A stretch of DNA of 23,150 nucleotides from M3007 sp032115775 (GTDB lineage: Bacteria; Bacteroidota; Bacteroidia; Chitinophagales; Saprospiraceae): NCBI GenBank assembly GCA_032115775.1, contig JAUMBL010000098.1, positions 1 to 23,150 on the forward strand, in the 5' to 3' direction. The notes under the pieces were generated by a model. That model searched no databases. It was not told the DNA's origin and saw nothing but the letters and a program-made list of their open reading frames with translations. The position numbers and the translations under genes were made by a program. This document shows positions 7,136 through 13,765 of this stretch, piece by piece (positions within the stretch are counted from its first letter, which is position 1; each line of letters starts with the position of its first letter).

Positions 7136-7210
7136 CTAGTGCCGCGGCCGGCAAATAGGGCATGAATATGGCGGCCCAATTCATACGTTATTCACTGGAT
7201 GCGGCACTAG
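7136..7210. repeat. Family C palindromic repeat, copy 2 (inverted)
   Basis: The 69-bp unit at 7139-7207, extended to CTAGTGCCGC...GCGGCACTAG, is an imperfect palindrome. Its reverse complement matches the repeat at 2411-2479 at about 59 of 69 bases, with the central 24 bases identical. It lies between convergent gene ends, directly beyond the family B module. Confidence 0.8.
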
Positions 7211-7228
7211 GCAGCGCGCAACCTTGCA

Positions 7229-7585
7229 CTACAGCGCGGCCAGCAGTTCCCGGTCTTTCTTTCGCAAGCCGCGCACCACCTGTTCATACGAATGGTCAAT
7301 CAGCGTCTGGAGTAGCCGGTCGGCCAAGTCGCCCTCAAAATCCACCGTATTCCAGTGTGTCTTATTCATGTGCCAGCCGGGCTGCACCTCCGGGTACTGT
7401 TCTCGCAGCGCCGCGGCGTATTCCGGATCTGCTTTGAGCGCGACGGCGAAGCGCTCGCCGTCCAGTCCGGTGATGGCGAATATTTTTCCCATGACGCGCA
7501 GGCACAGGGTGACCTCATCGAAGGGAAAATCTTCGGTGACACCCTTTTTTTGCAGGCAATATTCCCGGAAATCGTCAAGTGACAT
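7229..7585 (-). CDS. MmcQ/YjbR family protein
   Basis: This 118-aa cytoplasmic protein is the length typical of the MmcQ/YjbR (CyaY-like fold) family. Family hallmarks are GVTEDFPFDEVTLCLRVMGKIFA near the N-terminus, LKADPEYAAALREQYPEVQPGWHMNKTHWNTV in the middle, and IDHSYEQVVRGLRKKDR at the end. These proteins have been called DNA-binding, but their biochemical role is not settled. It starts at ATG 7585, with a full-match TAAATTTG promoter element upstream, and is monocistronic. Its 3' end faces the family C repeat. Confidence 0.92.
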   Translation of the reverse strand: MSLDDFREYCLQKKGVTEDFPFDEVTLCLRVMGKIFAITGLDGERFAVALKADPEYAAALREQYPEVQPGWHMNKTHWNTVDFEGDLADRLLQTLIDHSYEQVVRGLRKKDRELLAAL

Positions 7586-7617
7586 GCGCAGATTTTAATT
7601 GCCGGGTCAAAACCCGC

Positions 7618-7625
7618 CAAATTTA
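7618..7625 (-). promoter_or_regulatory. Putative promoter of the MmcQ/YjbR gene
   Basis: Minus-strand TAAATTTG is a full match to TAnnTTTG, with a TTTTG at about -33 spacing upstream (near 7643-7648). The leader would be about 25 nt. This is the best promoter match in the window. Confidence 0.55.
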
Positions 7626-7659
7626 AAGTTTTGCCGGATCAACAAAATCGGCACAGGTA

Positions 7660-8370
7660 CTAATAAACTTGTTCCAGCGGATGAATCATCAATTCATCCA
7701 CCACAACGTGCGGCGGGGCGCCCACTACGTAAGACACGGCGTCGGCGATATCCTTCGATTGAAGGTAATAATGCCGGTGAGGCTGGCCGGGGTCGCCTTC
7801 GTGGAAAAAAGTATCCACCAGGCCGGGATAGATGACGCTGACTTTAATTTTATGCGGTCGAACTTCTTTGCGCAGCGCGCTGAAGAAGGCGTCCTGGGCG
7901 TATTTGCTGGCACAGTACAAACTGCCTTCCGCGAAGGTGCGCTTGGAAACATCCGAAGCGATCGCTACGATATGGCCGCTTCCGGCCGCCTTCATGGCGG
8001 GCAGCACTGCTTTGGTGAGCAGGAAAGAACCCTTCACGTTCACATCCATTAGTCGGGACCATTCCTCAGCGGTAATTGATTCTGCGGGCTTGAAGATACC
8101 GATACCGGCATTATTTACGACCACGTCTATCCGGCCAAAATCGCGAAGCGCCTGCTGTACCACGGCCTCTACTTGCGCCTCGTCAGAGACGTCGAGGGCA
8201 AATGCCAGCGCTTTTCCGCCGGCAGAGTCAATTTCGAACTCCAGCTCCGTGATTTCTTCTGCATTTCGGGCAAGCAAGAGCACAAAATAGTTATCACGGG
8301 CAAGTTGCGTCGCTACCGCCCTTCCGATACCCCGGGACGCGCCGGAGACAATCGCTACTTTTTTTTCCAT
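7660..8370 (-). CDS. SDR family NAD(P)-dependent oxidoreductase
   Basis: This 236-aa classical short-chain dehydrogenase/reductase has a Rossmann glycine motif SGASRGIG (9-16), ALDV with D60 contacting the adenine ring, NNAG at 86-89, N111, and the catalytic S139, Y152 and K156 (YCASK), followed by YPGLVDT. It catalyses a carbonyl/alcohol interconversion in the cytoplasm; the substrate cannot be told. R13 and R35 are compatible with NADP(H) preference, but that is an inference. The start is 11 bp after the stop of the deoxynucleoside kinase gene, so the two are probably cotranscribed with the kinase first. Confidence 0.92.
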   Translation of the reverse strand: MEKKVAIVSGASRGIGRAVATQLARDNYFVLLLARNAEEITELEFEIDSAGGKALAFALDVSDEAQVEAVVQQALRDFGRIDVVVNNAGIGIFKPAESITAEEWSRLMDVNVKGSFLLTKAVLPAMKAAGSGHIVAIASDVSKRTFAEGSLYCASKYAQDAFFSALRKEVRPHKIKVSVIYPGLVDTFFHEGDPGQPHRHYYLQSKDIADAVSYVVGAPPHVVVDELMIHPLEQVY

Positions 8371-8381
8371 ATAGAAGGAGA

Positions 8382-9032
8382 TTAGAACAAGCCATGCAGC
8401 TCGGCGGTAACCATTTCGATTACTTTCCCTGCATCCTCGATTTTATTTTGAAAATCAATATCGTCCACGTTGATTACCAGCAGGCGGCCGACATTGTAGT
8501 TGCTGATCCAGTTTTCATAGCGGTCGTTCAGACGACGCAGGTAATCAATACTAATGCTGCCTTCGTAATCCCGCCCGCGCATCTGGATATGCTCTACCAG
8601 CGTCGGGATGGAGGCTTTCAGATAAATCATCAGATCGGGCGCATTGATTTGCGAGACCATAGATTGGAATAAGGCCGTGTAATTCTCAAAATCCCGGCGT
8701 TCCATCAGCCCCATATCGGCGAGGTTGGGCGCGAAAATAAACGCGTCCTCGTAAATCGTCCGATCTTGGATAATCGTCCGGCTGCCTTGTTGAATTTTCA
8801 GCACTTGCTGATAGCGGCTGGAAAGGAAAAACACCTGAAGGTTGAACGACCAGCGCTTCATGTCCAGGTAAAAATCGGCGAGATAGGGATTGTTTTCCGT
8901 ATTTTCATAGTGGACTTCCCAGCTGAAATGGCGGGCCAGGAGTTCGCTAAGCGTCGTTTTTCCCGCGCCAATGTTCCCCGCAACGGCTACGTGTTTGACA
9001 ATGTGCTTATCCAAAGGAAAATTTCCGTTCAT
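8382..9032 (-). CDS. Deoxynucleoside kinase family protein
   Basis: This 216-aa salvage enzyme phosphorylates deoxynucleosides with ATP. It has a P-loop GNIGAGKTT (19-27), the YENTENNPYLADFY substrate region, IIQDRTIYEDAFIFA with the DR pair at 90-91 that positions substrate, and a lid RGRDYE at 152-157. This is the dGK/dAK-like bacterial dNK family; which base it prefers is not evident. ATG 9032 leaves 18 residues before the P-loop, normal for the family. A TATCTTCG promoter-like motif lies upstream at 9053-9060. The SDR gene follows at 11 bp. Confidence 0.92.
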   Translation of the reverse strand: MNGNFPLDKHIVKHVAVAGNIGAGKTTLSELLARHFSWEVHYENTENNPYLADFYLDMKRWSFNLQVFFLSSRYQQVLKIQQGSRTIIQDRTIYEDAFIFAPNLADMGLMERRDFENYTALFQSMVSQINAPDLMIYLKASIPTLVEHIQMRGRDYEGSISIDYLRRLNDRYENWISNYNVGRLLVINVDDIDFQNKIEDAGKVIEMVTAELHGLF

Positions 9033-9052
9033 TCTATCATTTTTGTTCGCTG

Positions 9053-9060
9053 CGAAGATA
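9053..9060 (-). promoter_or_regulatory. Putative -7 element for the dNK-SDR operon
   Basis: Minus-strand TATCTTCG matches 7 of 8 positions of TAnnTTTG and would leave a leader of about 14 nt before ATG 9032. Confidence 0.4.
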
Positions 9061-9083
9061 GGCCTTCCCGGGTTGGTTTGGGG

Positions 9084-9091
9084 TATATTTG
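9084..9091 (+). promoter_or_regulatory. Putative -7 element for the ABC ATPase gene
   Basis: TATATTTG is a full match to TAnnTTTG. It would leave a long leader (about 125 nt) before ATG 9224; a weaker AAAATTTG lies closer, near 9203-9210. Which one is used cannot be told. Confidence 0.35.
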
Positions 9092-9223
9092 ATCGATTTT
9101 AAAACGTTGGTGGAAAACAACCGTACTTTCACCGAAAAAGCCCCCGCCAACATCTAAGCTTTTATGCGCGCATGGGTTTATGTCCTTATTTTACAGCTTG
9201 AAAATTTGTCTAAATCCACTGGT

Positions 9224-9922
9224 ATGCTGATTTCAATCAAACACCTCAATAAAACCTACATCATGGGCGCCGAAAAAGTGGAAGCGCTGAAGGATGTAAG
9301 CCTCGATATTGAAAAAAACGAGTACGTCGCCCTAATGGGGCCCTCCGGAAGTGGAAAATCCACGCTGATGAACCTGCTAGGCTGCCTGGATTCTCCCAGC
9401 CGCGGCGAATACTGGCTGAACGGCATCGAAGTAAGCACCATGAATGATAGCGAACTGGCAGAAGTGCGGAACAAACAGATCGGATTTGTATTTCAGACGT
9501 TCAATCTGCTCCCTCGTTTGTCCGCCCTCGAAAACGTCGCACTGCCGCTCGTGTATGCCGGCTTCAGCCGGGAAGAACGCCTCGAAAAAGCGAAAAAGGT
9601 ATTGGAATCCGTCGGTTTGGGCGATCGGATATACCACAAGCCCAACGAATTGTCGGGCGGGCAACGCCAGCGCGTAGCAGTCGCCCGCGCGCTCGTCAAC
9701 GATCCGGCGATTATCCTCGCCGACGAGCCGACCGGCAACCTCGACACCAAAACTTCCTATGAAATCATGACGCTTTTTGAAGAAATCCACCGGGCCGGCA
9801 ATACCGTGATCCTCGTGACGCACGAACAGGATATTGCCCTGCACGCCCAACGAATCGTCCGCCTGCGCGATGGCTTGATCGAAACGGACGAAATGAATCA
9901 GTCTCCCGTACGCAATGGGTAA
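9224..9922 (+). CDS. ABC transporter ATP-binding protein, LolD/MacB type
   Basis: This 232-aa cytoplasmic ATPase subunit has a Walker A GPSGSGKST (39-47), Q-loop VFQTFNLLPRLSALENV (Q91), signature LSGGQRQRVAVARAL (from 143), Walker B ILADEPTGNLD (from 164) and H-loop THE (H200). The LPRLSALENVALPLVYAG segment is typical of the LolD/MacB/FtsE-like group that drives FtsX-type permeases in lipoprotein release or substrate extrusion. The open frame extends to a TTG at 9164, but the domain begins at MLISIKHLNKTY, so ATG 9224 is chosen. No permease gene is adjacent, so its partner must lie elsewhere. A palindrome starts two bases after its stop. Confidence 0.93.
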   Translation: MLISIKHLNKTYIMGAEKVEALKDVSLDIEKNEYVALMGPSGSGKSTLMNLLGCLDSPSRGEYWLNGIEVSTMNDSELAEVRNKQIGFVFQTFNLLPRLSALENVALPLVYAGFSREERLEKAKKVLESVGLGDRIYHKPNELSGGQRQRVAVARALVNDPAIILADEPTGNLDTKTSYEIMTLFEEIHRAGNTVILVTHEQDIALHAQRIVRLRDGLIETDEMNQSPVRNG

Positions 9923-9924
9923 TC

Positions 9925-9961
9925 TATTTTATTTCGCCGCCGAAGGCGGCGAAATAAAATA
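9925..9961. terminator. Family B module, first hairpin (copy 2), likely bidirectional terminator
   Basis: The arm TATTTTATTTCGCCGCC, a GAA loop and the exact complement form a 17-bp perfect stem that begins two bases after the ABC ATPase stop. The GC core followed by AAATAAAATA and its mirror suits intrinsic termination on both strands. It is homologous to 6996-7020. Confidence 0.65.
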
Positions 9962-9963
9962 GT

Positions 9964-10022
9964 GTTTGGTCGCCTGTTTTTTTGATTTTTTTAGAAAAAA
10001 TCAAAAAAACAGGCGACCAAAC
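9964..10022. repeat. Family B module, second hairpin (copy 2), 59-bp near-perfect inverted repeat
   Basis: The outer arm GTTTGGTCGCCTG is followed by T7-GA-T7, a short loop and the complement ending CAGGCGACCAAAC. The outer arm shares little with copy 1 (GAATGGATGTC), yet pairing is again perfect and the total length is the same. The rest of the gap to 10154 holds A/T-rich sequence with a partial T/GA/T core near 10090-10112 and a tail resembling 7100-7130. Confidence 0.8.
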
Positions 10023-10154
10023 AAAATATTTTTTTGCTTAACGGGTCATTCACGGGCTTATGATACGCCCTCAAAATAGTAGGCGGTTGTCTTTTTCTGA
10101 TTTTTTTTATTTGGAGAAGATCAACGGGCTTTTTACATATCGCCTCGTTCTGCT

Positions 10155-11228
10155 CTACAGCGCGTTCAACACCGCTTCTTCGAGATTATTCCGTGGGTCA
10201 ATCGCCACAATTTTACCGTCGCGGCCAACGAGGAAAGTCTTGGGAATGCCACGTACGCCATAAACTGCCGCCGGGGCACTGTTCCAATATTGTAAGTCGC
10301 TGACGTGGTTGTCCCACTCCAGTCCGTCCTGCTGGATTGCCTGAATCCACTTGTCCTTGCCGTCTTGCCGATCCAGGGATACGCTGAATACGTCAAATCC
10401 GCGGCTTTTATACTTCTTGTATATTTCCACTACATGCGGGTTCGCGCGGCGGCAGGGGCCGCACCAGCTGGCCCAGAAGTCAATGAGTACGACTTTTCCG
10501 CGCAGCCCGGACAAAGACCGCACTTTCCCGTCGGGACCCGGCAGGCTGATCTCGGGCGCGGGCGCGCCGACCTGGATTAGTTCCGTGGCCTGGGATTGGA
10601 GCACTTGCTTTTCCAGTCCGGTCACCATTTGATTGAAGTCCTCGGCGTACTTGGAACCCGGCATATATTCGTTCAGATTTTTAGCCGATGCTTTAAAATC
10701 AGGAAGAAACGATGCGGCATTATTGCCCAACAACTGCATGGTAAAGAATGCCTGCATGAACGGATTGCAGGATTTCTGATTAATATGGGCTTTTGCCTCT
10801 TCCGGTGTTCTGAATTGCTGCTGATAGAGCGTTTTCACAAAATCAGTGAAGCAGGTTGCGGTTTCCGAACCTTTAAATCCGACCTCCATGCGATCCATCG
10901 TATTGATATCGCCGGTTAGTTCGACCACCTGTTCCTTTCCATCGAGGATGAAGAACACTTTTTTCACGCCGATGGTCAGGGTGTAGAGGCCTTGGTCAAA
11001 CGGGCCCTGAAGTTGCATTTTAAAATTCCCGTCGCCGTCGCAAGTAGCCTGTGCAAGCGCCTTGTTGGTCCGATCGAAATTTGCCTGCTCTAGGGAGGCC
11101 TGCAGGTTGCCGGCGCCCTTGATTGCGCCTTTGAATACGTATCCCTGATCGCCGCCCTGTCCGTTACAAGCTGCCAGGATGAAAAAAATCGGGAGTATCA
11201 GGAGAAATAAAGATTTAACTTGTTTCAT
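10155..11228 (-). CDS. TlpA-like thioredoxin-fold lipoprotein with DUF4369-like N-terminus
   Basis: This 357-aa envelope protein has a lipoprotein signal peptide ending LAAC (C21), so it is lipid-anchored. Residues about 29-115 form a beta-rich DUF4369-like region (YVFKGAIKGAGN... FILDGKE), followed by a helical linker. A C-terminal AhpC/TSA-thioredoxin domain from about 219 carries WCGPC (C256, C259) and the cis-proline loop GIPKTF (P329). It should act as a periplasm-facing thiol-disulfide oxidoreductase, in the manner of TlpA/ResA-like proteins common in Bacteroidota. It starts 15 bp after the purL stop and is probably cotranscribed with it, with no obvious functional link. Confidence 0.92.
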   Translation of the reverse strand: MKQVKSLFLLILPIFFILAACNGQGGDQGYVFKGAIKGAGNLQASLEQANFDRTNKALAQATCDGDGNFKMQLQGPFDQGLYTLTIGVKKVFFILDGKEQVVELTGDINTMDRMEVGFKGSETATCFTDFVKTLYQQQFRTPEEAKAHINQKSCNPFMQAFFTMQLLGNNAASFLPDFKASAKNLNEYMPGSKYAEDFNQMVTGLEKQVLQSQATELIQVGAPAPEISLPGPDGKVRSLSGLRGKVVLIDFWASWCGPCRRANPHVVEIYKKYKSRGFDVFSVSLDRQDGKDKWIQAIQQDGLEWDNHVSDLQYWNSAPAAVYGVRGIPKTFLVGRDGKIVAIDPRNNLEEAVLNAL

Positions 11229-11243
11229 ATACTAGGTGGATGT

Positions 11244-13475
11244 TTAATTCATGATATCTTGTAGTACGGTATCGTACGGCTGCTGCCAGTCGGCAATTTC
11301 GCCCCAGTCGGCGCCGTTGATACGCGCTTGCGACCCGTGGACGGCGCCCAGGTGTTCAAACGTTTGTCCGGCGGCGCGGAGGAAATGCTCGAATTCGGTC
11401 TGCCGGTCGGCGGCGATAGAGACAATCACCCGGCTTTGGGATTCTCCAAGCAGCCAGGCATCAGGGCGAATAGCCGGATTCATCTGAATATCGAAGCCAA
11501 GTCCGCGCGGCATCGCGCTTTCCAGGAGCGCAACCAGCACACCGCCTTCCGACACGTCGTGTGCGGAATGCGCGAACCCTTGTTGGATAAGTTGTTGAAC
11601 TACCTGTTGGAGAGCAAATTCTTCGTCCAGATCGAAATACGGGCAGGGACTTTCCGCGATTTGATGTACCGTGCGCAGGTATTCGCTGCTGCCCAGATCG
11701 TTGCGGCTGACGCCCAGGAGATAGATCTGGTCGCCTTCCGCTTTAAAATCCAGACTCATCATTTGATCGTAGTGCTCAAGCAGCCCGAGCATACCGATGG
11801 TGGGGGTTGGGTACACCGGAACGACCTTATCTTTGAGCGTGGCTTGGTTGTAGAAGCTGACATTACCGCCGGTGACCGGCGTGTCAAATTTGCGGCAGGC
11901 ATCGCCCATGCCGCGGATTGCTTCTGCGAATTGGTAATACACTTCCGGGTTGTGCGGATTGCCGAAGTTCAGGCAGTTGGTGATCGCCAGGGGCGTCCCG
12001 CCGGAGCACACGATATTACGCGCCGCTTCTGCCACGGCGATCATCGCGCCTTTGTAGGGATCGGCGAAAACATACGCGGAATTGCAGTCGGTGGTGAGGG
12101 CCAGCGCTTTTTGCGTGCCTTTAATATATACGACTGCTGCGTCGGCGGGTCGGTTGGTCGTCATGGTGCCGGTACGCACCATGGAATCGTATTGTTGGGT
12201 GATCCAGCGTTTCGAGGCGATGTTGGGCGAAGCCCATACCTTGCGGGCGGCCGCGTGCAAATCAGCGGGTTGCGGCACATTGTCGATGGAGAACTGCTCG
12301 AGTTGATCCATATAAGCCGGGCGGTGTTGTTCGCGCACGTACACCGGCGCGCCCCCGCCCAGCACCAGCGAGTGTGCGGGCACTTCGGCGACTTTTTCGC
12401 CTTCCCAGTAGTATTCCAATCTGCCGCCGGCGGTCGTTACGCCGATTTGTTCGCAGGGTAGATCCCATTTGTCGAACACCGCGCGCAAGTCGGCCTCGCG
12501 CCCGGGTTTGCAGACGACCAGCATGCGTTCCTGACTTTCGGAGAGCAACACCTCCCAGGCTTTCATGTTGGCTTGGCGGCGGGGCGCTTTGTCCAGGTCA
12601 ATCCGCATGCCCACGCCGGATTTGGCGCTCATTTCGGACGTGGAGCAGGTGATGCCCGCCGCGCCCATGTCCTGCATACCGACGACTGCGCCGGTGCGGA
12701 TGAGTTCGAGGGTTGCTTCCAGCAGCAATTTTTCCTGAAACGGATCGCCCACTTGCACTGCGGGCAGATCCTGGTGGCTGTCTTCGGTCAGATCGGCCGA
12801 AGCAAACGTTGCGCCGTGGATACCGTCCTTGCCTGTTGCCGAGCCTACGATGAACACCGGATTGCCGGGTTCGCCGGCAGTGGCGCTGATCGTCTCGCCC
12901 ACCTTCACAATACCGGCAGACATGGCGTTGACCAGAATATCGTGATCGTAGCAGGAATTGAAATAGACCTCGCCGCCGACTGTCGGCACGCCGAAGCAGT
13001 TGCCGTAATCACCGATTCCTTTTACCACGCCGGCAATCAGGCGTTTCATCCGCGGCTGATCCGGCCGGCCGAACCTTAGACTGTTCAGCGCGGCGATCGG
13101 CCGGGCGCCCATGGTAAAAATATCGCGGTGGATGCCGCCGACGCCGGTCGCAGCGCCTTGGTACGGTTCGATCGCGGAGGGGTGATTATGGCTTTCGATC
13201 TTGAATGCACAGCCAAGTCCTTCTCCAATATCTACCAATCCGGCGTTTTCTTCACCGGCGCCGACCAACAGTCGGCCTCCGCTGCGCGGCAGGGTTTTTA
13301 ATTGTAGGATTGAATTTTTATAAGAACAGTGCTCGCTCCACATCACGGAGTACACCGACAACTCTGTAAAATTGGGCGCGCGACCTAAAATTTCATTTAT
13401 TTTATCAAATTCCTCGGCCGTGAGGCCCAGCTTTTTTGCGGTTTCCAAGGTTGGCTGAGAATCAACAGATGCCAT
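11244..13475 (-). CDS. purL: Phosphoribosylformylglycinamidine synthase subunit PurL (small form)
   Basis: This 743-aa cytoplasmic enzyme carries out the ATP-dependent conversion of FGAR to FGAM in de novo purine synthesis, with PurQ and PurS supplied elsewhere. The length and layout are those of the small PurL. It has the N-terminal ELSVYSVMWSEHCSYKNS, IESHNHPSAIEPYQGAATGVGGI (active-site His and metal/ATP residues), GNCFGVPTVGGEV, VGMQDMGAAGITCSTSEM, and a second half with SGGTPLAITNCLNFGNP and AHDVSEGGVLVALLESAM. ATG 13475 leaves a normal N-terminus, and a full-match TATCTTTG promoter element lies upstream. The thioredoxin lipoprotein gene follows at 15 bp. Confidence 0.98.
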   Translation of the reverse strand: MASVDSQPTLETAKKLGLTAEEFDKINEILGRAPNFTELSVYSVMWSEHCSYKNSILQLKTLPRSGGRLLVGAGEENAGLVDIGEGLGCAFKIESHNHPSAIEPYQGAATGVGGIHRDIFTMGARPIAALNSLRFGRPDQPRMKRLIAGVVKGIGDYGNCFGVPTVGGEVYFNSCYDHDILVNAMSAGIVKVGETISATAGEPGNPVFIVGSATGKDGIHGATFASADLTEDSHQDLPAVQVGDPFQEKLLLEATLELIRTGAVVGMQDMGAAGITCSTSEMSAKSGVGMRIDLDKAPRRQANMKAWEVLLSESQERMLVVCKPGREADLRAVFDKWDLPCEQIGVTTAGGRLEYYWEGEKVAEVPAHSLVLGGGAPVYVREQHRPAYMDQLEQFSIDNVPQPADLHAAARKVWASPNIASKRWITQQYDSMVRTGTMTTNRPADAAVVYIKGTQKALALTTDCNSAYVFADPYKGAMIAVAEAARNIVCSGGTPLAITNCLNFGNPHNPEVYYQFAEAIRGMGDACRKFDTPVTGGNVSFYNQATLKDKVVPVYPTPTIGMLGLLEHYDQMMSLDFKAEGDQIYLLGVSRNDLGSSEYLRTVHQIAESPCPYFDLDEEFALQQVVQQLIQQGFAHSAHDVSEGGVLVALLESAMPRGLGFDIQMNPAIRPDAWLLGESQSRVIVSIAADRQTEFEHFLRAAGQTFEHLGAVHGSQARINGADWGEIADWQQPYDTVLQDIMN

Positions 13476-13503
13476 GGGCGGTAAGATGTGCTTTTTAAAA
13501 ACG

Positions 13504-13511
13504 CAAAGATA
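13504..13511 (-). promoter_or_regulatory. Putative -7 element for purL
   Basis: Minus-strand TATCTTTG is a full match to TAnnTTTG and would give a leader of about 22-28 nt before ATG 13475. No clear -33 TTG was found and no PurR-like operator is evident. Confidence 0.5.
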
Positions 13512-13609
13512 GTACGGTTCGGCTGTTCCATGCCGGATTTTTCCTGATTTTAAGGCTTGAGGTCATTGATTTTGAAAATGGCTGTCGGCGCCCGGTTTTT
13601 CTTCAATTT

Positions 13610-13686
13610 GAAACTACTTGGACGGTTGCGTCTGAGACAAAAAATAGATCCTTTTTTATCTCAGACGCGACCATCTAAGTAGTTAC
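13610..13686. repeat. Short fold-back derivative of the family A element
   Basis: This 77-bp palindrome has family A ends (GAAACTACTTG left, TAAGTAGTTAC right). Both halves match the same left end of the long element: GG(T)TGCGTCTGAGA then A-run and GATC, followed by its own complement TCTCAGACGCGACC. The element's inner 90 or so bases are missing. The 14-bp stem GGTTGCGTCTGAGA/TCTCAGACGCGACC is perfect apart from one G-T pair. The flanks TTCAATTT and ATCAAATT are similar but not an exact duplication. It lies between purL and the TIR gene. Confidence 0.75.
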
Positions 13687-13698
13687 ATCAAATTTTCA

Positions 13699-13706
13699 GA
13701 TATTTG
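13699..13706 (+). promoter_or_regulatory. Putative -7 element for the TIR gene
   Basis: GATATTTG matches 7 of 8 positions of TAnnTTTG and lies 12 bp beyond the right end of the fold-back repeat, so any -33 contact would fall in repeat sequence. The leader would be about 53 nt. Confidence 0.35.
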
Positions 13707-13720
13707 AGCGTTTTTAAACC

Positions 13721-13763
13721 CGGTCGCCGCAACACCACCCGGCGCCGGGGTGACCGATTTTTT
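13721..13763 (+). promoter_or_regulatory. Attenuator-like hairpin plus T run directly before the TIR gene start
   Basis: CGGTCGCC (13721-13728) can pair with GGTGACCG (13749-13756), including one G-T pair. A strong inner palindrome CCCGGCGCCGGG (13738-13749) gives an alternative stem. The pairing is followed by GATTTTTTT and then, one base on, the ATG at 13766. GC-rich hairpin plus U tract is the form of an intrinsic terminator. Placed in the leader it could attenuate transcription or block translation initiation. Confidence 0.4.
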
Positions 13764-13765
13764 TC

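Noticed and set aside
6996..7210. Possible CRISPR or tandem repeat array
   Set aside because: The palindromes belong to different families, are not regularly spaced and have no spacers or cas genes nearby.
9224..9922. Naming the ABC ATPase lolD or macB
   Set aside because: The family is clear, but no permease or lipoprotein-sorting gene is adjacent, so the specific system cannot be decided.
11328..12461. 377-codon plus-strand frame inside purL
   Set aside because: It is antisense to purL, low-complexity in composition and without any recognisable motif.
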